From: Anoplopoma fimbria
Lineage: Eukaryota; Chordata; Actinopteri; Perciformes; Anoplopomatidae
NCBI RefSeq assembly: GCF_027596085.1
Contig: NC_072458.1
Coordinates: 20,408,351-20,472,350 of the forward strand
Direction: 5' to 3'
DNA length: 64,000 bases
In this document: positions 1 through 9,790 of the stretch, piece after piece
How the letters are laid out: every line of letters starts with the position of its first letter
How positions within the stretch are numbered: the first letter of the stretch is position 1
Position numbers and translations under genes: made by a program
The notes under the pieces: model-generated
The model's input: only the letters and a program-made list of their open reading frames with translations
Database searches by the model: none
Told to the model about the DNA's origin: nothing

Positions 1-733
1 AAAAAAAAAAAAAAAGTAGTATAGGACGTTATTAATAGTATAAAGGTGTTAACAACTTACCTGACAAAGTCCAGCTTTCTTCCAACTCTTGCTGAATCCA
101 CTTTGTCCGACTTTTACGCACTGACATGCGCATCAGCCTCCTTTCCTTTGTCTCCACTCACACCGCTGACACATGATACAAGTTAAGTTCCACTTCTTAA
201 ACTTTTTTTTTTTTCTTTTCTTTTCTTTTCTTTTTTAATCTCCACACTTCCATCTGATAAATCATTGGACTCGATTCGACCCTCAGAGAGCTGCAGAGAC
301 TGCAGGAGCGCAACCGGCTGCACATCAGTGAATCAGAGTTTGGGCTGCGTGCCATGACAGCGGTGTTTGTGGACCTCTTTGTCTGTGCATGCCTCATGAC
401 TCCGTGTCCCGCCTTCAACTTCACCGGCAAGAATCGCTGCAGAGCTCCTGTGTTGTTCCTCCAGGGACTGTGAGGGCGTCTGTGATGTTCTGAGGCGCCT
501 TTATGCAGCTTTAATGGTGTTTGTGTCTCCTCTACTATCAATATCATGTTCCATATTATTCCTTTAACATATCCATTGGGACCTAAAGTGCATCACTATG
601 TGTTTATCGGATGTGTTATCACTGTAATTGTGTAGTATCAGTATAAATTAAAAAAACACACACCCTGCTCTCACATAGTGGAATTACACTAATATATAGA
701 AAAGTACACAGCAATGGTACAACTGGCGGAGTG
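1..733. other. Intergenic sequence, no gene recognised
   Basis: It opens with a 15-base A run. A pyrimidine-rich T/C stretch lies near 200-235. A 70-codon frame is open on the plus strand at 261-470, but it has no good start and resembles no family I know. Nothing else was identified. Confidence 0.5.
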
Positions 734-1034
734 TACATTACATTACATTACATTACATTCATTTAGCAGACGCTTTTATCCAAAGCGACTTACAGTCAGT
801 AGTATATTACATATCATTCACCCATTCACACACTGATGACAGGCTACCATGCAAGGTGCCACCATCAGACTCTAACTAACATTCATCATCCAGTCCACAC
901 CGATGGCAAGCCTTCAGGAGCAACTTGGGGTTAAGTGTCTTGCCCAAGGACACATCGACTGCCGAAGCCGGGTATCGAACCACCGACCCTCTGATTGGAG
1001 AACTACCTTGCTCTCCACTACGCCACAGCCGCCG
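734..1034 (-). mobile_element. tRNA-derived SINE with L2-type 3' tail, near full length
   Basis: Read on the minus strand, the element starts near 1034 with a tRNA-like head. An A-box-like stretch is followed by the B box GGTTCGATACC, near 972-982. A body typical of fish SINEs follows, with phrases such as CCTTGGGCAAGACACTTAA and GCACCTTGCATGG. It ends in the L2-clade LINE tail CGCTTTGGATAAAAGCG, which can form the 3' stem-loop, then TCTGCTAAATG and about five TGTAA units. SINEs sharing a LINE tail are mobilised by that LINE's reverse transcriptase (known for eel UnaL2 and its SINE). The family name is uncertain. Confidence 0.85.
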
Positions 1035-1081
1035 AGTGTAACATCCAGAAGAGGCATAATAGGAATACATGTGACACAGTT

Positions 1082-1083
<2 letters not shown>

Positions 1084-1172
<89 letters not shown>
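1084..1172. repeat. (AC)n microsatellite, about 44 units
   Basis: A pure AC array immediately beyond the tRNA head of the SINE. The cysteine/valine and threonine/histidine ORFs here are translations of the array. Confidence 0.98.
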
Positions 1173-1173
<1 letters not shown>

Positions 1174-1176
<3 letters not shown>

Positions 1177-1345
1177 AGTAAAAGTACCAACGCAACATTC
1201 TAGAAATACGACATTACGAGTAAAAGTCCTGCATTTAAAATCCTCTCTTATCAGCAAGATGTACGAATCAAAAGTAAAAGTACTCGCTCTGCAGAACAAA
1301 ATGCCCCTGTGAATGATATATGACATTATTGAATTATTACAGCTG
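1174..1345 (+). repeat. Dispersed repeat, AAGTAAAAGT family, copy 1
   Basis: Contains AAGTAAAAGTACC, GAGTAAAAGTCCTGCATT and ATCAAAAGTAAAAGTACTC. The same ordered phrases recur near 17095-17345 and 50955-51160, which supports a dispersed family. I recognise this as a common fish repeat but cannot place it in a class. The copy is diverged and its ends are approximate. Confidence 0.6.
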
Positions 1346-2473
1346 AAAATGAGTAGTTTTAAGTACTTTATATACACTTTGGGGGGTCAAAACCCTCCAA
1401 AGGTTCACAACAAGATAAACATGGGGGTCATGAGATAATCAATGTGGTAGAAAAGAGGGGTTTTATCTAATATTTGCTTTTTAGGTGAAATATCGGACAC
1501 TTTTACCTGTTTGGGTGTCATTTAAATGAAATGACACCTTCTGAAAAGTTTAGTGGGGAAATGTGTCTTTGTTGGAACTGTTAACAATTCATAGACATGT
1601 GAGGGTTCATAAGCCAAACAGGTTGGTTTCATCTCAGGGAAATGTTTATTCTCGAGTACATCAAAAGTGTACTTAAGCACAGTGCTTGACTGAACGTCCT
1701 CAGTTACTTTCACCGCCGGTGATGCAAAACACACTATGAGTGTATGAAATATTGGGATTTTGATTTATTTATTTATTTTAGGAACACAGACGTTGAGAGA
1801 ACAATCCAGTTTGAGATTTGAATTTTTGTTTCAGCAATTCAAATGCGCTCTGAAGTTAAACTAAATTTGAACTTTGGCTGTGAATTGGAGCACACAGATA
1901 GATATACTTGAATGTTTGGCCTGTATCTTAAGCAGATACTATGTTGACATGATCCTTTATAGATCCTGTTGACTTTGTAGATCTCAGACTAACACAGGAA
2001 ACAAATAAGCTGTTTTGATCAGCCATGAGGGTCAAGTGTTCGGCCCTCTTGAATGCATCTGTTTACACATCTGTTCTGTTTGCACGTGTCTTTATGTGGC
2101 TCAGTTGTGAACATGCGTGTGAGGAGACCATCTTTTCTTTTTTTTTTTATCTCCCAGTATCCATCAGACTCTGGGGGGTGATTGGACTTTATCTTTTTTT
2201 TTTTTTTTTTTTTTTTTTAAACAGGGACACTTCAAACACTATTTCCTGTGTGATGTCAACCTTATTGCAGACATCTGTGGGCCCGCGTCCCGTCTTTGGG
2301 ATGGTGTGTGTAATGACCATGCCTTATCTTTCTCATTACCCGGCCCGACATGTCAGAGGAAAGCTGGAGACGACCCTGCTCTCCTGACAGAGAGAGAGAG
2401 ATGGAAATAATTACCAATGTCTCTTGTGGAATAGGGCGTAAATTGATACACACTAAATACTGTACCTTTGGGG

Positions 2474-2505
<32 letters not shown>

Positions 2506-3230
2506 CGTCTCTCGTTCTCGTCAGATGCACGAGACAAATGAATGCATCCAGAAGGAATTAATTGGATTTGGGAGCAGTCTCCTGCACGATCCACCAGGAC
2601 AGACAAACACCCCCCCCGCCTCTGCACCTTATCCCCCTCCCTCCCTCCCTCCCTCACATTGGCACACTCACCCGCAGACAGACACACACACGCCTCCTCC
2701 TCCTCCTCCTTTATTCCAGTCATGCCTTGCAGAAATGTCTGACGCCCCCGAACCTACCCCACCCCGATGGATCAGTCTGTGTCCCTTCAACCTCACACAC
2801 ACACACACACACACACAGAGTGGATTGCAGCCTCTCTCTTGGATACAGTGTTTCCATGGCAGCCACGTTTTCTGCACGTGTGGAATCAGACGGAGTAAGA
2901 GAGAGAGAGAGAGAGAACGAGACCACTCCTATCGATTAACTGGCCGGCTATTGATTCGCCAACACGTCTGCGACTGCACGCTTATACCCAGAGCCAAACA
3001 CATACTCAGTGTAAACATCAGAGATCAGATTGGATCTTTTGAATGAGGGCTTAGCTGTGGAATGCGATAATGAAGGCTCACCTTTTTTTTTTTTCTTGAG
3101 CATGCTTTGGGCTTCAATAGGTGTGACTGCTCCGGTTCAGTCCTAGATAAAACTGGATGGTAGCTACTTAGTCTGGCTCTTTAAAGGGCACAGATAAGGG
3201 GGGGGGGGGAACACAAGAAATAAAGACTTT
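1346..3230. other. Intergenic sequence downstream of sox4
   Basis: Non-coding sequence between the dispersed repeat and the presumed sox4 3' end. It includes a 25-base T run (2194-2218), a TC array (2474-2500), CCCT-type tracts near 2636-2654, an AC array (2794-2816), a GA tract near 2899-2914 and a G run near 3199-3209. The ORFs here are low-complexity translations. Confidence 0.6.
2474..2500. repeat. (TC)n microsatellite
   Basis: A pure TC run of about 13 units. Confidence 0.95.
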
Positions 3231-3252
3231 GTACTTTTCAGTTCCAGCTGAT

Positions 3253-3258
3253 TTTATT
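3253..3258 (-). terminator. sox4: Candidate distal poly(A) signal AATAAA of sox4
   Basis: TTTATT on plus is AATAAA on the gene strand. Within 20-40 bases downstream the minus strand reads CTTTATTTCTTGTGTT, a plausible U/GU-rich downstream element. This gives a 3' UTR of about 2 kb. It is one of two AATAAA hexamers I found between the stop codon and 3250. Confidence 0.5.
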
Positions 3259-3913
3259 TCCTTCTTGGAAGAAAAGAAAAACAAATAAAAAAAACGACAA
3301 TCTGTACAGAGGTCTGAGAGGCAGTGATTGACCCAAACATTGGCTGGTTTTTGAGCTATAAACATCAAATGATATTGGCATGATTGGACAAAACATGATC
3401 ATACACAGCATATTGCACAAATGAAAAAAGAAAGAGGACGATAGAAAAAAAAGATGTCTGAAAGGTCAAAAAAAAAAAAAAAAAGAAAAAAAAAAAAAAG
3501 AAAAAGAAACTCCTGGACCACAATCATCTTCAACATAAGGATGTCCAAAGATGGCTGTCCTAGTGCCTGTCGTTGATCATCATCATACATAAAACACACA
3601 ATCTTTGCTTATAGTACAGTCAGTTTACATAAATATCTTCATGTTATTATTCTTTTAAAAATCTTAAACACAACAGCTATAGCTACATATACCTGAATCT
3701 GAAATACAAATGCTATTTGCCATGCCATAATATAGGAAAACAATTAGCCTGCTATACTTAGCCAACAGGTACAGAAAGGTTAAATACTATTTTTTGATGC
3801 AATTTGCGCAATAACAGATGAAGCACTTCATACATCTCCCTCCCTCCAAAGTCTAGGCAAAGTGGAATGAGTGTGAAATTCCATCCAGTGGTTCAAATAA
3901 AACTTATCTTGAT

Positions 3914-3921
3914 AAAAAAAA

Positions 3922-3952
<31 letters not shown>
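3914..3952. repeat. Near-pure A run within the sox4 3' UTR
   Basis: About 38 bases of A with a single C. In the sox4 transcript it would be a U tract. Its length is likely polymorphic and error-prone in sequencing. Confidence 0.95.
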
Positions 3953-3953
<1 letters not shown>

Positions 3954-4909
3954 CACACAGAGGTATTAGCTCTATCCAAACAGTGACTCTCTGGGATCTT
4001 ACACTCGTATACTTTAGGTCTATGTGTACTGGAAACAGTCACCACTCAGACTTGGAGCCTCAGTGGTGCTTTGTTTACTTGGCTGGTGAAACTGGAGTCA
4101 CTGTGCCATTAAGAAGCATGTGGGTAAATACTGTAAACACTGTGTGAGGTCAGATTGTGCCAAACAAACCCCCCCTCTGCACGTCTAAAACACCAATGTA
4201 GACCCAAACAACAATGTTGTAGGCTACCCACTCGCTGGAAAAACCCCCCTTTTTCTATAGATTTTGTACAAAAATACAAGTAGAAAATCATGACACACTC
4301 AAATCTCCTTAAAAGTGAGAGAAGTCAGACAATTTTAAATAAGATACACTTCTAGCCCTTCCGCGCTGGATAACAGACAGGTGTTATGTGCACAAACACA
4401 AACGAGACCTGTACGAGAACAATACTTCTATGTATAAAAAAGTTTGGCCGGTATAAATACATCGATATAAAAAAAAAACGTCATCTGACACAGAGGAACT
4501 ACAAAGTTGAAGCACTAGGCAGGAGAAGGATGCGCGTCGGGAGACATTGGTCCTGAATTGTGCCACTGAGTGTTTACAAAGGTTTCAGAAAAGAAAAGAA
4601 AAAAAGTTTGGAGTCAGTCTTTGTTATTAAGTCCTGCCGTTGAAAGAGAAGCTGGTGATAGTGAACTGTGTCCTATATGGTCACACAAATTGCGTAATTA
4701 ACGCAGCAATGAACAATTTTTTTTACGCATTTTTTTAAACAACAACAACAGAATCCTCCTCGTCTCAGAGGGCATGCGCGTTGATATTGAAACTAGTTTT
4801 TTGAGTTTGGAAAAAAAACTACACCTGAAGAGCAACTTGATGGTCGATGTGAATTGGCTATGTCTTTAACAGAAGCCCAGCATGACGCGCTGTCCAGTAA
4901 TTGTCCCTT

Positions 4910-4915
4910 TTTATT
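4910..4915 (-). terminator. sox4: Candidate proximal poly(A) signal AATAAA of sox4
   Basis: AATAAA on the gene strand, about 355 bases beyond the stop codon. If used, it would give a short 3' UTR isoform lacking all the ATTTA pentamers listed for the distal form. Usage cannot be judged from sequence. Confidence 0.3.
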
Positions 4916-5268
4916 TTCTTCCCCCCCCAACACAACATTAAGATTCAGAGTCCGGTCTCAGTCCTCGGGTTGGTTTGAACATTTCAGCTTTTAAAGAAAA
5001 AAAACTGCTCTCTGCTTACATTCACTCCTCCTCTGTGGCCCAAAAAATGCAAACTTAAGCATTTCCACCGTCTGCGCGTCCCCGTGAAGCGCACCGGAGA
5101 AGCTGTCCAAGTCTGCGCGTGCACACACAGGACACCTTTTCCTCTCCTGTTTCCTCTCCTTTCTTCTCTAAGTGAAAGAATGAGGGAGATATTCTGGTCT
5201 GGAACAGTTTCATAAACGTGTGTGTGTGTGTGTGTGGGAGACTGGGGGGGTCGTTTTTCCTCCATTCT

Positions 5269-6411
5269 TCAGTAGGTGAACACCAGGTTGGAGATGGTGG
5301 ACTCCAGCCAGTCTCCTGAGATCATCTCGCTGACCTCCGGGGTGCAGTAATCGGGGAAGTCGAAGTGAGATCCAGCCCCGCACTCCCCGAAGCTCCAGTC
5401 CAAGTCCCGGTCCAGCTCCGCGTCGGAGAAGCCCATCCCACCCAGGGACATGCTCTCAAACCCGGGGCTCGGAGTGGGTTCGAGCCGCTCGTCTTCAAAC
5501 TCTTCATCAGATGAGGAGGAGGAGGATGATGAAGAAGAAGACACCGATGAGGAGGAGTGAGAGGCCGACGGTGTTGGGGAGGAGGCTCTTGCGTACCTGA
5601 GACGCGCGGTGTGAGAGGAGGAGGAGGACTCGCTGGTGGCCGCCGGGCTCTGCTCCTCGTACAGGCTGAGAGGGTCGCTGAACTCGGCCGAGCTGCTGAG
5701 GGTGGGGCTGGCGGGGACCCCCACGGACGGAGGCCCGCTCTCCAGGCTCCCGGCCCCGCAGAACACGTGTCCGCGCCGCGCCTCTCCGCTGCGCTTCTCC
5801 GGGATCTGCCTGGCTCCAGACACGGACCTGGACTTGAAGAGCGCCTGGTGGTCCCCGGGAGACGCGCAGTCCTTGGCGGCTCCTTGTTTGTGCGTCCTGC
5901 TGCCTCCTCTGGACGCCGGGCTCCTCTTCACGCCGGCTTTGGAGCTCCGCTCTCCGCTCTTCTCCGCGCTCTTCTCCGCCTGCTTGCTCGGTGCGCTCCC
6001 GGACTTCACCTTCTTCCTGGGTCGGTACTTGTAGTCTGGGTAGTCGGCCATGTGTTTGAGTCTGAGCCGCTCCGCCTCCCTGATGAACGGGATCTTATCC
6101 ACGTCCTTCAGCAGCTTCCACCTCTTCCCCAGCCGCTTGGAGATCTCCGCGTTGTGCATGTCCGGAGACTGCTCCATGATCTTCCTCCTCTCGATCTGCG
6201 ACCACACCATGAAGGCGTTCATGGGTCTCTTGATGTGCCCAGTCGGAGTTTTGCACCACGCCAAGTCGCTCCGGACCCCCGGGGAGGAGGACGGGGACTC
6301 GGGGGTCGGAGACACGTCCATCTCCAGGTCCATGTCCCCCGTGTCGGTGGAGGAGTCCCCGCCGGGAGAGTGAGCGTGGGCGGTGTCTGTCTGGCTCATG
6401 TGCTGCACCAT
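5269..6411 (-). CDS. sox4: SoxC transcription factor Sox4 (single exon, 380 aa)
   Basis: An HMG-box DNA-binding transcription factor acting in the nucleus. SoxC proteins bind the DNA minor groove at ACAAAG-type sites and drive neural, heart and progenitor programmes. The HMG box spans about residues 58-130, with RPMNAFMVW at 62-70 and the basic YRPRKKVK at 129-136. A basic/Ser linker follows, then DPLSLYEE (246-253), a Ser-rich tract (255-301, with 11 consecutive Ser), acidic DEEFEDE (302-308), FESMSLG (318-324), and the conserved SoxC transactivation tail from [13 protein letters not shown] to the final NLVFTY. SOX4 rather than SOX11 or SOX12 is indicated by [30 protein letters not shown] and [13 protein letters not shown]. 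The protein is shorter than human SOX4 (474 aa) because the mammalian Gly/Ala-rich linker is absent. The start is ATG at 6411 (MVQ, matching MVQQ of the human protein; A at -3, G at +4). The frame stays open upstream only through a TTG at 6423. The sox4a versus sox4b ohnologue was not determined. Confidence 0.97.
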   Translation of the reverse strand: MVQHMSQTDTAHAHSPGGDSSTDTGDMDLEMDVSPTPESPSSSPGVRSDLAWCKTPTGHIKRPMNAFMVWSQIERRKIMEQSPDMHNAEISKRLGKRWKLLKDVDKIPFIREAERLRLKHMADYPDYKYRPRKKVKSGSAPSKQAEKSAEKSGERSSKAGVKRSPASRGGSRTHKQGAAKDCASPGDHQALFKSRSVSGARQIPEKRSGEARRGHVFCGAGSLESGPPSVGVPASPTLSSSAEFSDPLSLYEEQSPAATSESSSSSHTARLRYARASSPTPSASHSSSSVSSSSSSSSSSSDEEFEDERLEPTPSPGFESMSLGGMGFSDAELDRDLDWSFGECGAGSHFDFPDYCTPEVSEMISGDWLESTISNLVFTY

Positions 6412-6434
6412 CCTGTCCTCCAAAGAGTCTGGAA

Positions 6435-6482
6435 GCTCAGCTCAGCTCAGCTCAGCTCAGCTCAGTTTAGCTCAGTTCAGTG
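6435..6482. repeat. AGCTC pentanucleotide repeat in the sox4 5' UTR
   Basis: About nine units of CTCAG/AGCTC, two of them degenerate (TTTAG, TTCAG), lying only 25-70 bases upstream of the sox4 ATG. Alternating AGCT motifs make it partly self-complementary, so it could add secondary structure before the start codon. Confidence 0.9.
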
Positions 6483-6582
6483 CTGAGACAAAAGTTCTCA
6501 CCAAAAAAAAAAAAAAAAAGAAAAAGGCTTTTTTTAAGTCTTAAACAGAAAAAAACAAAATAACTCCTCACTTGTTCTTATT

Positions 6583-6594
6583 TCAGATCACTGC

Positions 6595-6630
<36 letters not shown>

Positions 6631-6633
6631 CAT
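6583..6633 (-). promoter_or_regulatory. Upstream ORF 3 in sox4 leader (16 codons, poly-Phe)
   Basis: ATG at 6633, then AAC, nine TTT codons read from a 29-base homopolymer, five more codons, and stop TGA ending at 6583. It lies about 170 bases before the main ATG and does not overlap it. Its frame and stop depend on the length of the T tract. Confidence 0.45.
6599..6627. repeat. 29-base A homopolymer in the sox4 5' UTR
   Basis: An uninterrupted A run on plus, U29 in the mRNA. Exact length is uncertain in any short-read assembly. Confidence 0.95.
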
Positions 6634-6787
6634 CCAAGTCTCTCCTCTTTCAGTTCAGTTGTTTTTGTTTTGGAGACGTCCTCTCTCTCTCTTCTCTCCC
6701 TCTCTCTCTCTCTCTCTCAACTTGTACCAGTGCTCTTCACTGAAATAAAAAAAATACAATCCCAAAAAACCTACTCAACAGCAACTC

Positions 6788-6958
6788 TCAGCTGCCTGTG
6801 CGGCTGAAAACGCGCCCTGCGAGCCCGGAGACGGAGACGCGCCGCTGAGGCCGACAGCAGTGCAAGAAGTCCCTTACGCGAGCCCGGCTGTCTGCAGCGC
6901 GGCGTGTCCGTGCGGTGGAGGAACCATGTGGGTGAATGGAGCAGCTGAGCGTTCTCAT
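6788..6958 (-). promoter_or_regulatory. Upstream ORF 1 in sox4 leader (56 codons)
   Basis: The first ATG after the predicted cap site is at 6958. It opens a 56-codon Arg/Ser-rich frame beginning MRTLSCSIHPHG and ending at TGA at 6788. It would be met first by scanning ribosomes, so it could lower Sox4 translation. No family was recognised, and the peptide itself need not be functional. The frame also stays open upstream of the predicted transcription start, without another useful ATG. Confidence 0.45.
6874..6927 (-). promoter_or_regulatory. Upstream ORF 2 in sox4 leader (17 codons)
   Basis: ATG at 6927 opens MVPPPHGHAALQTAGLA and ends at TAA. It is nested inside uORF 1 in a different frame. 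Start context is weak (C at -3, G at +4). Confidence 0.4.
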
Positions 6959-7022
6959 AGTCTCCCTGTTTCCTGAGCTCTCTGTAATAGTACTGTAAAC
7001 ACAACAACGAGAACCTCGCCGC

Positions 7023-7111
7023 TTTATACCCTCATCGCGAGATATAGAAGCCAATCGGCGTCTGTCTCCATCCTGGCTCAAACCACGCCTCCCCCACTGT
7101 GCTCCCATTGG
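7023..7111 (-). promoter_or_regulatory. sox4: sox4 core promoter: TATA, CCAAT and GC-type boxes
   Basis: The gene strand reads TATAAAG from 7028, a TATA box that places the start near 6995. Upstream of it are a CCAAT on the plus strand (7051-7055), a GC/CACCC-type stretch CCACGCCTCCCCCAC (7083-7097), and an inverted CCAAT (ATTGG at 7107-7111). Two CCAAT boxes and a GC box within 90 bases of a TATA is classic RNA polymerase II promoter architecture. Occupancy is inferred. Confidence 0.7.
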
Positions 7112-7224
7112 CCGAATACAAGAAAAAAAAAAAAAAAAAGGGTAATAATAATAATAATGTGCAATGAGGATCGGTGTGTCTGACCTCATTCCTGTCAGAC
7201 TCCACTGAAGGAAAGACGCACTCC

Positions 7225-7233
7225 TTGTGTGTG

Positions 7234-7300
<67 letters not shown>
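7225..7300. repeat. (GT)n microsatellite upstream of the sox4 promoter
   Basis: A long GT array about 115 bases beyond the distal CCAAT box, close enough to influence promoter chromatin through Z-DNA or length polymorphism (inference). Confidence 0.97.
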
Positions 7301-7303
<3 letters not shown>

Positions 7304-7487
7304 AAAGGGGCACGTTGTCCTTTCCCCTGCTGCAAGGTTATACTTAGAACCTTATTGCTTTCATGTGGATGAGTATTGACTAAATTTAGGTTATGGGTGA
7401 TGCTGAGGGGCCAAGGAAATGCTGAGGAGAACACAAAAGCGGCCACCACACGTTAGTCAGCCTGCAGTGCGGTGAGCAGGGATGCAG

Positions 7488-7489
<2 letters not shown>

Positions 7490-7518
<29 letters not shown>
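7490..7518. repeat. (GA)n microsatellite
   Basis: A pure GA run of about 14 units. Confidence 0.95.
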
Positions 7519-7520
<2 letters not shown>

Positions 7521-7863
7521 AAATCCACCCAAACATAGCTCATCCAACCTGTTATTTACAAATCATTACATCACAGCAGGAAGTGTAAACAAGTGAGGGA
7601 GAGGATTTGTTCTTCACACCCTTCATCGGTGCGTTATGGTAAACCAGGAACCTGAACAGGATAAAGGATCAGGGCCACACACACACACACTTAAAAACAA
7701 AAAAAACAAAGTCACACCGACTCCACAGCAGCTCTGCACCACCTCCTCCACAGCTCCATTATGTTAACATGCACATGTCATGTAGGATCACATTACAGCC
7801 TGTGTCGCTAGATGTCAGGCTAGAGCCAAAGGGAGCTGATGAGGTGTGCGTTGTGTGTATATA

Positions 7864-7865
<2 letters not shown>

Positions 7866-7908
<43 letters not shown>
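7866..7908. repeat. (GT)n microsatellite
   Basis: GT array of about 21 units. Confidence 0.96.
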
Positions 7909-7909
<1 letters not shown>

Positions 7910-8040
7910 AGCATGCACGGCGGATTTATCTCCGTCCTGTAATCGGCTGCTTTGAGCCTCCGTCGTTAAATCATGCAGGTGATGTCATCGGCTGGCAGTG
8001 AAGGCTCCCCCTTGATCCTGCAGCAGAACTGAAGTGTTGT
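7909..8040. promoter_or_regulatory. Candidate proximal conserved element upstream of sox4
   Basis: A complex, non-repetitive block between a GT array and A-rich sequence. It includes GGTGATGTCATCGGCTGGC and CGTTAAATCATGCAGG. TGATGTCATC is a near-palindrome of the CRE/Maf type. It lies about 0.9 kb upstream of the predicted transcription start. The call is by eye only. Confidence 0.25.
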
Positions 8041-9084
8041 GTTGCCAAATTGAAAAAAAGAAAAAAAGTGAACGTGTGTCCTTCAGTTAAAGGTCACCGT
8101 ATAGAATGCAGCTCCACGAATCAACAGAATATCTATTTATCTTGTCTGATTAGATTTTCATGTTCCCTAACATCACTGATGCACTTATGGCGTCCATTCT
8201 TAATTCATGACGTGATCTATGTCAGGATTAAAAAAAAGGCATAAACTCTTTAAAATTTCACAAGCCAGCTCCTTTACCCCTCGGTGCTTACATAAATCAA
8301 ACACATAAATAATAATGAGCTCCTTCATCAGTCTATATCTTGAGCTGCCCCAATTATAAGTGTACACCTGCCACCAGATTAGTTCGCCCACCCCTCTCTA
8401 TCTCGACGCACACGCTGGTTTTTGTTTGAACAGGTGTAGCAGGTAGACCTGTAATCTTATCTGATGTGTGAGGAGCAGCTGTCAGGTAGCTTTCCACTCT
8501 GTCACCGGCAGATGTGCGGCTCTGGCAGCGCCGGGCCGCCGAGCCCCATCACGCCGGCCTATCGCTCTGTCATCTTCAGAGCTGCCGGAGCCATGTGTTT
8601 ACCCCAAATACACCGGCGCTCTGTTGACGCCTAAAGGGGTGGTGTCATTATGAGGGAGTGCTGTGGGAGACTGGGGCTCTAGCAGCGACTTCTTCAAAGT
8701 GTGTGTGTGTGTGTTTGTGTGTGTGCGGTGGGAGCTGGAGTTAAGACTGGTGGGGGTTGTATGAGGATGATATGCTGCTGGTAATTCTGGGTTGAGTATT
8801 TTCTTCTTATTTTTTGTTGCCAGAATTATATTATCACACCTGTAAAATTGCACGTTGCTAACCTTTTGACACTCAAACACTCCATTAAAAGCGGTAGTAG
8901 TGAAATTATTTAATGGGCTTTAAAAAATATAATTAAAAACCTCCGTTAAGGAACCTCTGTTATTTCAAAGCTGACTGACACCGTGTTTAATATGCAATTT
9001 TTTAATAAAACATAAACATTAACCTGCCGTGTCAGGCTTACCCTGGAGCAAACTGCAGGCTAAATGAGTGTACAGCACGTGACT

Positions 9085-9085
9085 T

Positions 9086-9171
<86 letters not shown>
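9085..9171. repeat. (GT)n microsatellite
   Basis: About 43 units with one TT interruption near 9100. Confidence 0.97.
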
Positions 9172-9173
<2 letters not shown>

Positions 9174-9332
9174 TGCAGGGAGCTGGATTTATTAGAAGCA
9201 AGGCTGGAGAAAAAAACAACTCACAGTCGTCAAAGAGTGTCGTAAAAGCAAAGGGTGACATTAAGAATCCGATAACATACCAAAAAAGAGACACAGGGAG
9301 CGTGCAGTAGAGAAAAAAGTGTGTGTGAGCGT

Positions 9333-9335
<3 letters not shown>

Positions 9336-9376
<41 letters not shown>
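9336..9376. repeat. (GT)n microsatellite
   Basis: About 20 pure units. Confidence 0.96.
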
Positions 9377-9377
<1 letters not shown>

Positions 9378-9498
9378 TGTCTCTGCGTGCAGTCAAACGG
9401 AGGTACTCATTACCATGAACTTGCCTTTTTCAACCACCATGAATGACGTGCAACTTTGACCTGCCTGCTCGTCATGCGGGGTCAGACACAATGAGGCC

Positions 9499-9499
<1 letters not shown>

Positions 9500-9580
<81 letters not shown>
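9500..9580. repeat. (TG)n microsatellite
   Basis: About 40 pure units. It faces the AC array at 9716-9788, so the two are inverted complements. Confidence 0.97.
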
Positions 9581-9581
<1 letters not shown>

Positions 9582-9713
9582 AAACATGTGTGTATGTGTG
9601 TGCAGCCCTAACTGAACTGGAGCTCTTCCAGGGATTGAAAGTTTGAAAAACCGGTGGGAAGTCCCCTCCGCTCCGCAGTTAAACAGAAAAACTGAAGACT
9701 AAGCACTCATTTG

Positions 9714-9715
<2 letters not shown>

Positions 9716-9788
<73 letters not shown>
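9716..9788. repeat. (AC)n microsatellite
   Basis: About 36 pure units. Confidence 0.97.

Positions 9789-9790
<2 letters not shown>

Larger units (their letters stand above)
3235..5268 (-). other. sox4: sox4 3' UTR (inferred extent)
   Basis: This is the sequence directly downstream of the sox4 stop codon on the gene strand. It has A/T homopolymers (a 3914-3952 A run on plus, hence a U run in the mRNA, and A/G-rich 3466-3508) and at least five ATTTA pentamers on the minus strand (3630, 3781, 4125, 4336 and 4454), the core of AU-rich instability elements. SOX4 mRNAs are known to have long 3' UTRs. The end is inferred from an AATAAA followed by a U/GU-rich stretch; no transcript was available. 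Expected regulation is mRNA decay and microRNA control; specific sites were not assigned. Confidence 0.6.
6412..6995 (-). other. sox4: sox4 5' UTR (inferred)
   Basis: The region between the start codon and the transcription start predicted about 28-30 bases from the TATA box. It contains three ATG-initiated upstream ORFs, an AGCTC repeat, two A homopolymers on plus (6503-6519 and 6599-6627) and a pyrimidine CT tract (6680-6718). The transcription start is inferred. Confidence 0.6.

Noticed and set aside
261..470. 70-codon open plus-strand frame containing LRELQRLQERNRLHI
   Set aside because: It looks briefly protein-like, but it lacks an early ATG, a clear splice donor and any family match, and the opposite strand is open too. 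Chance is likely.
960..1034. tRNA-like A and B boxes at the SINE heads (also 28380-28447)
   Set aside because: They belong to SINEs. No cloverleaf with acceptor stem and anticodon can be formed convincingly, so they are not tRNA genes.
2262..3046. Overlapping ORFs of 120-190 codons on both strands
   Set aside because: They consist largely of TC, AC, CCCT and GA repeat translations.
5557..6486. 309-codon ORF on the plus strand, antisense to sox4
   Set aside because: It is the complement of a GC-rich coding exon. Its Arg/Gly/Leu-rich composition reflects the sox4 codons, and it has no family signature.
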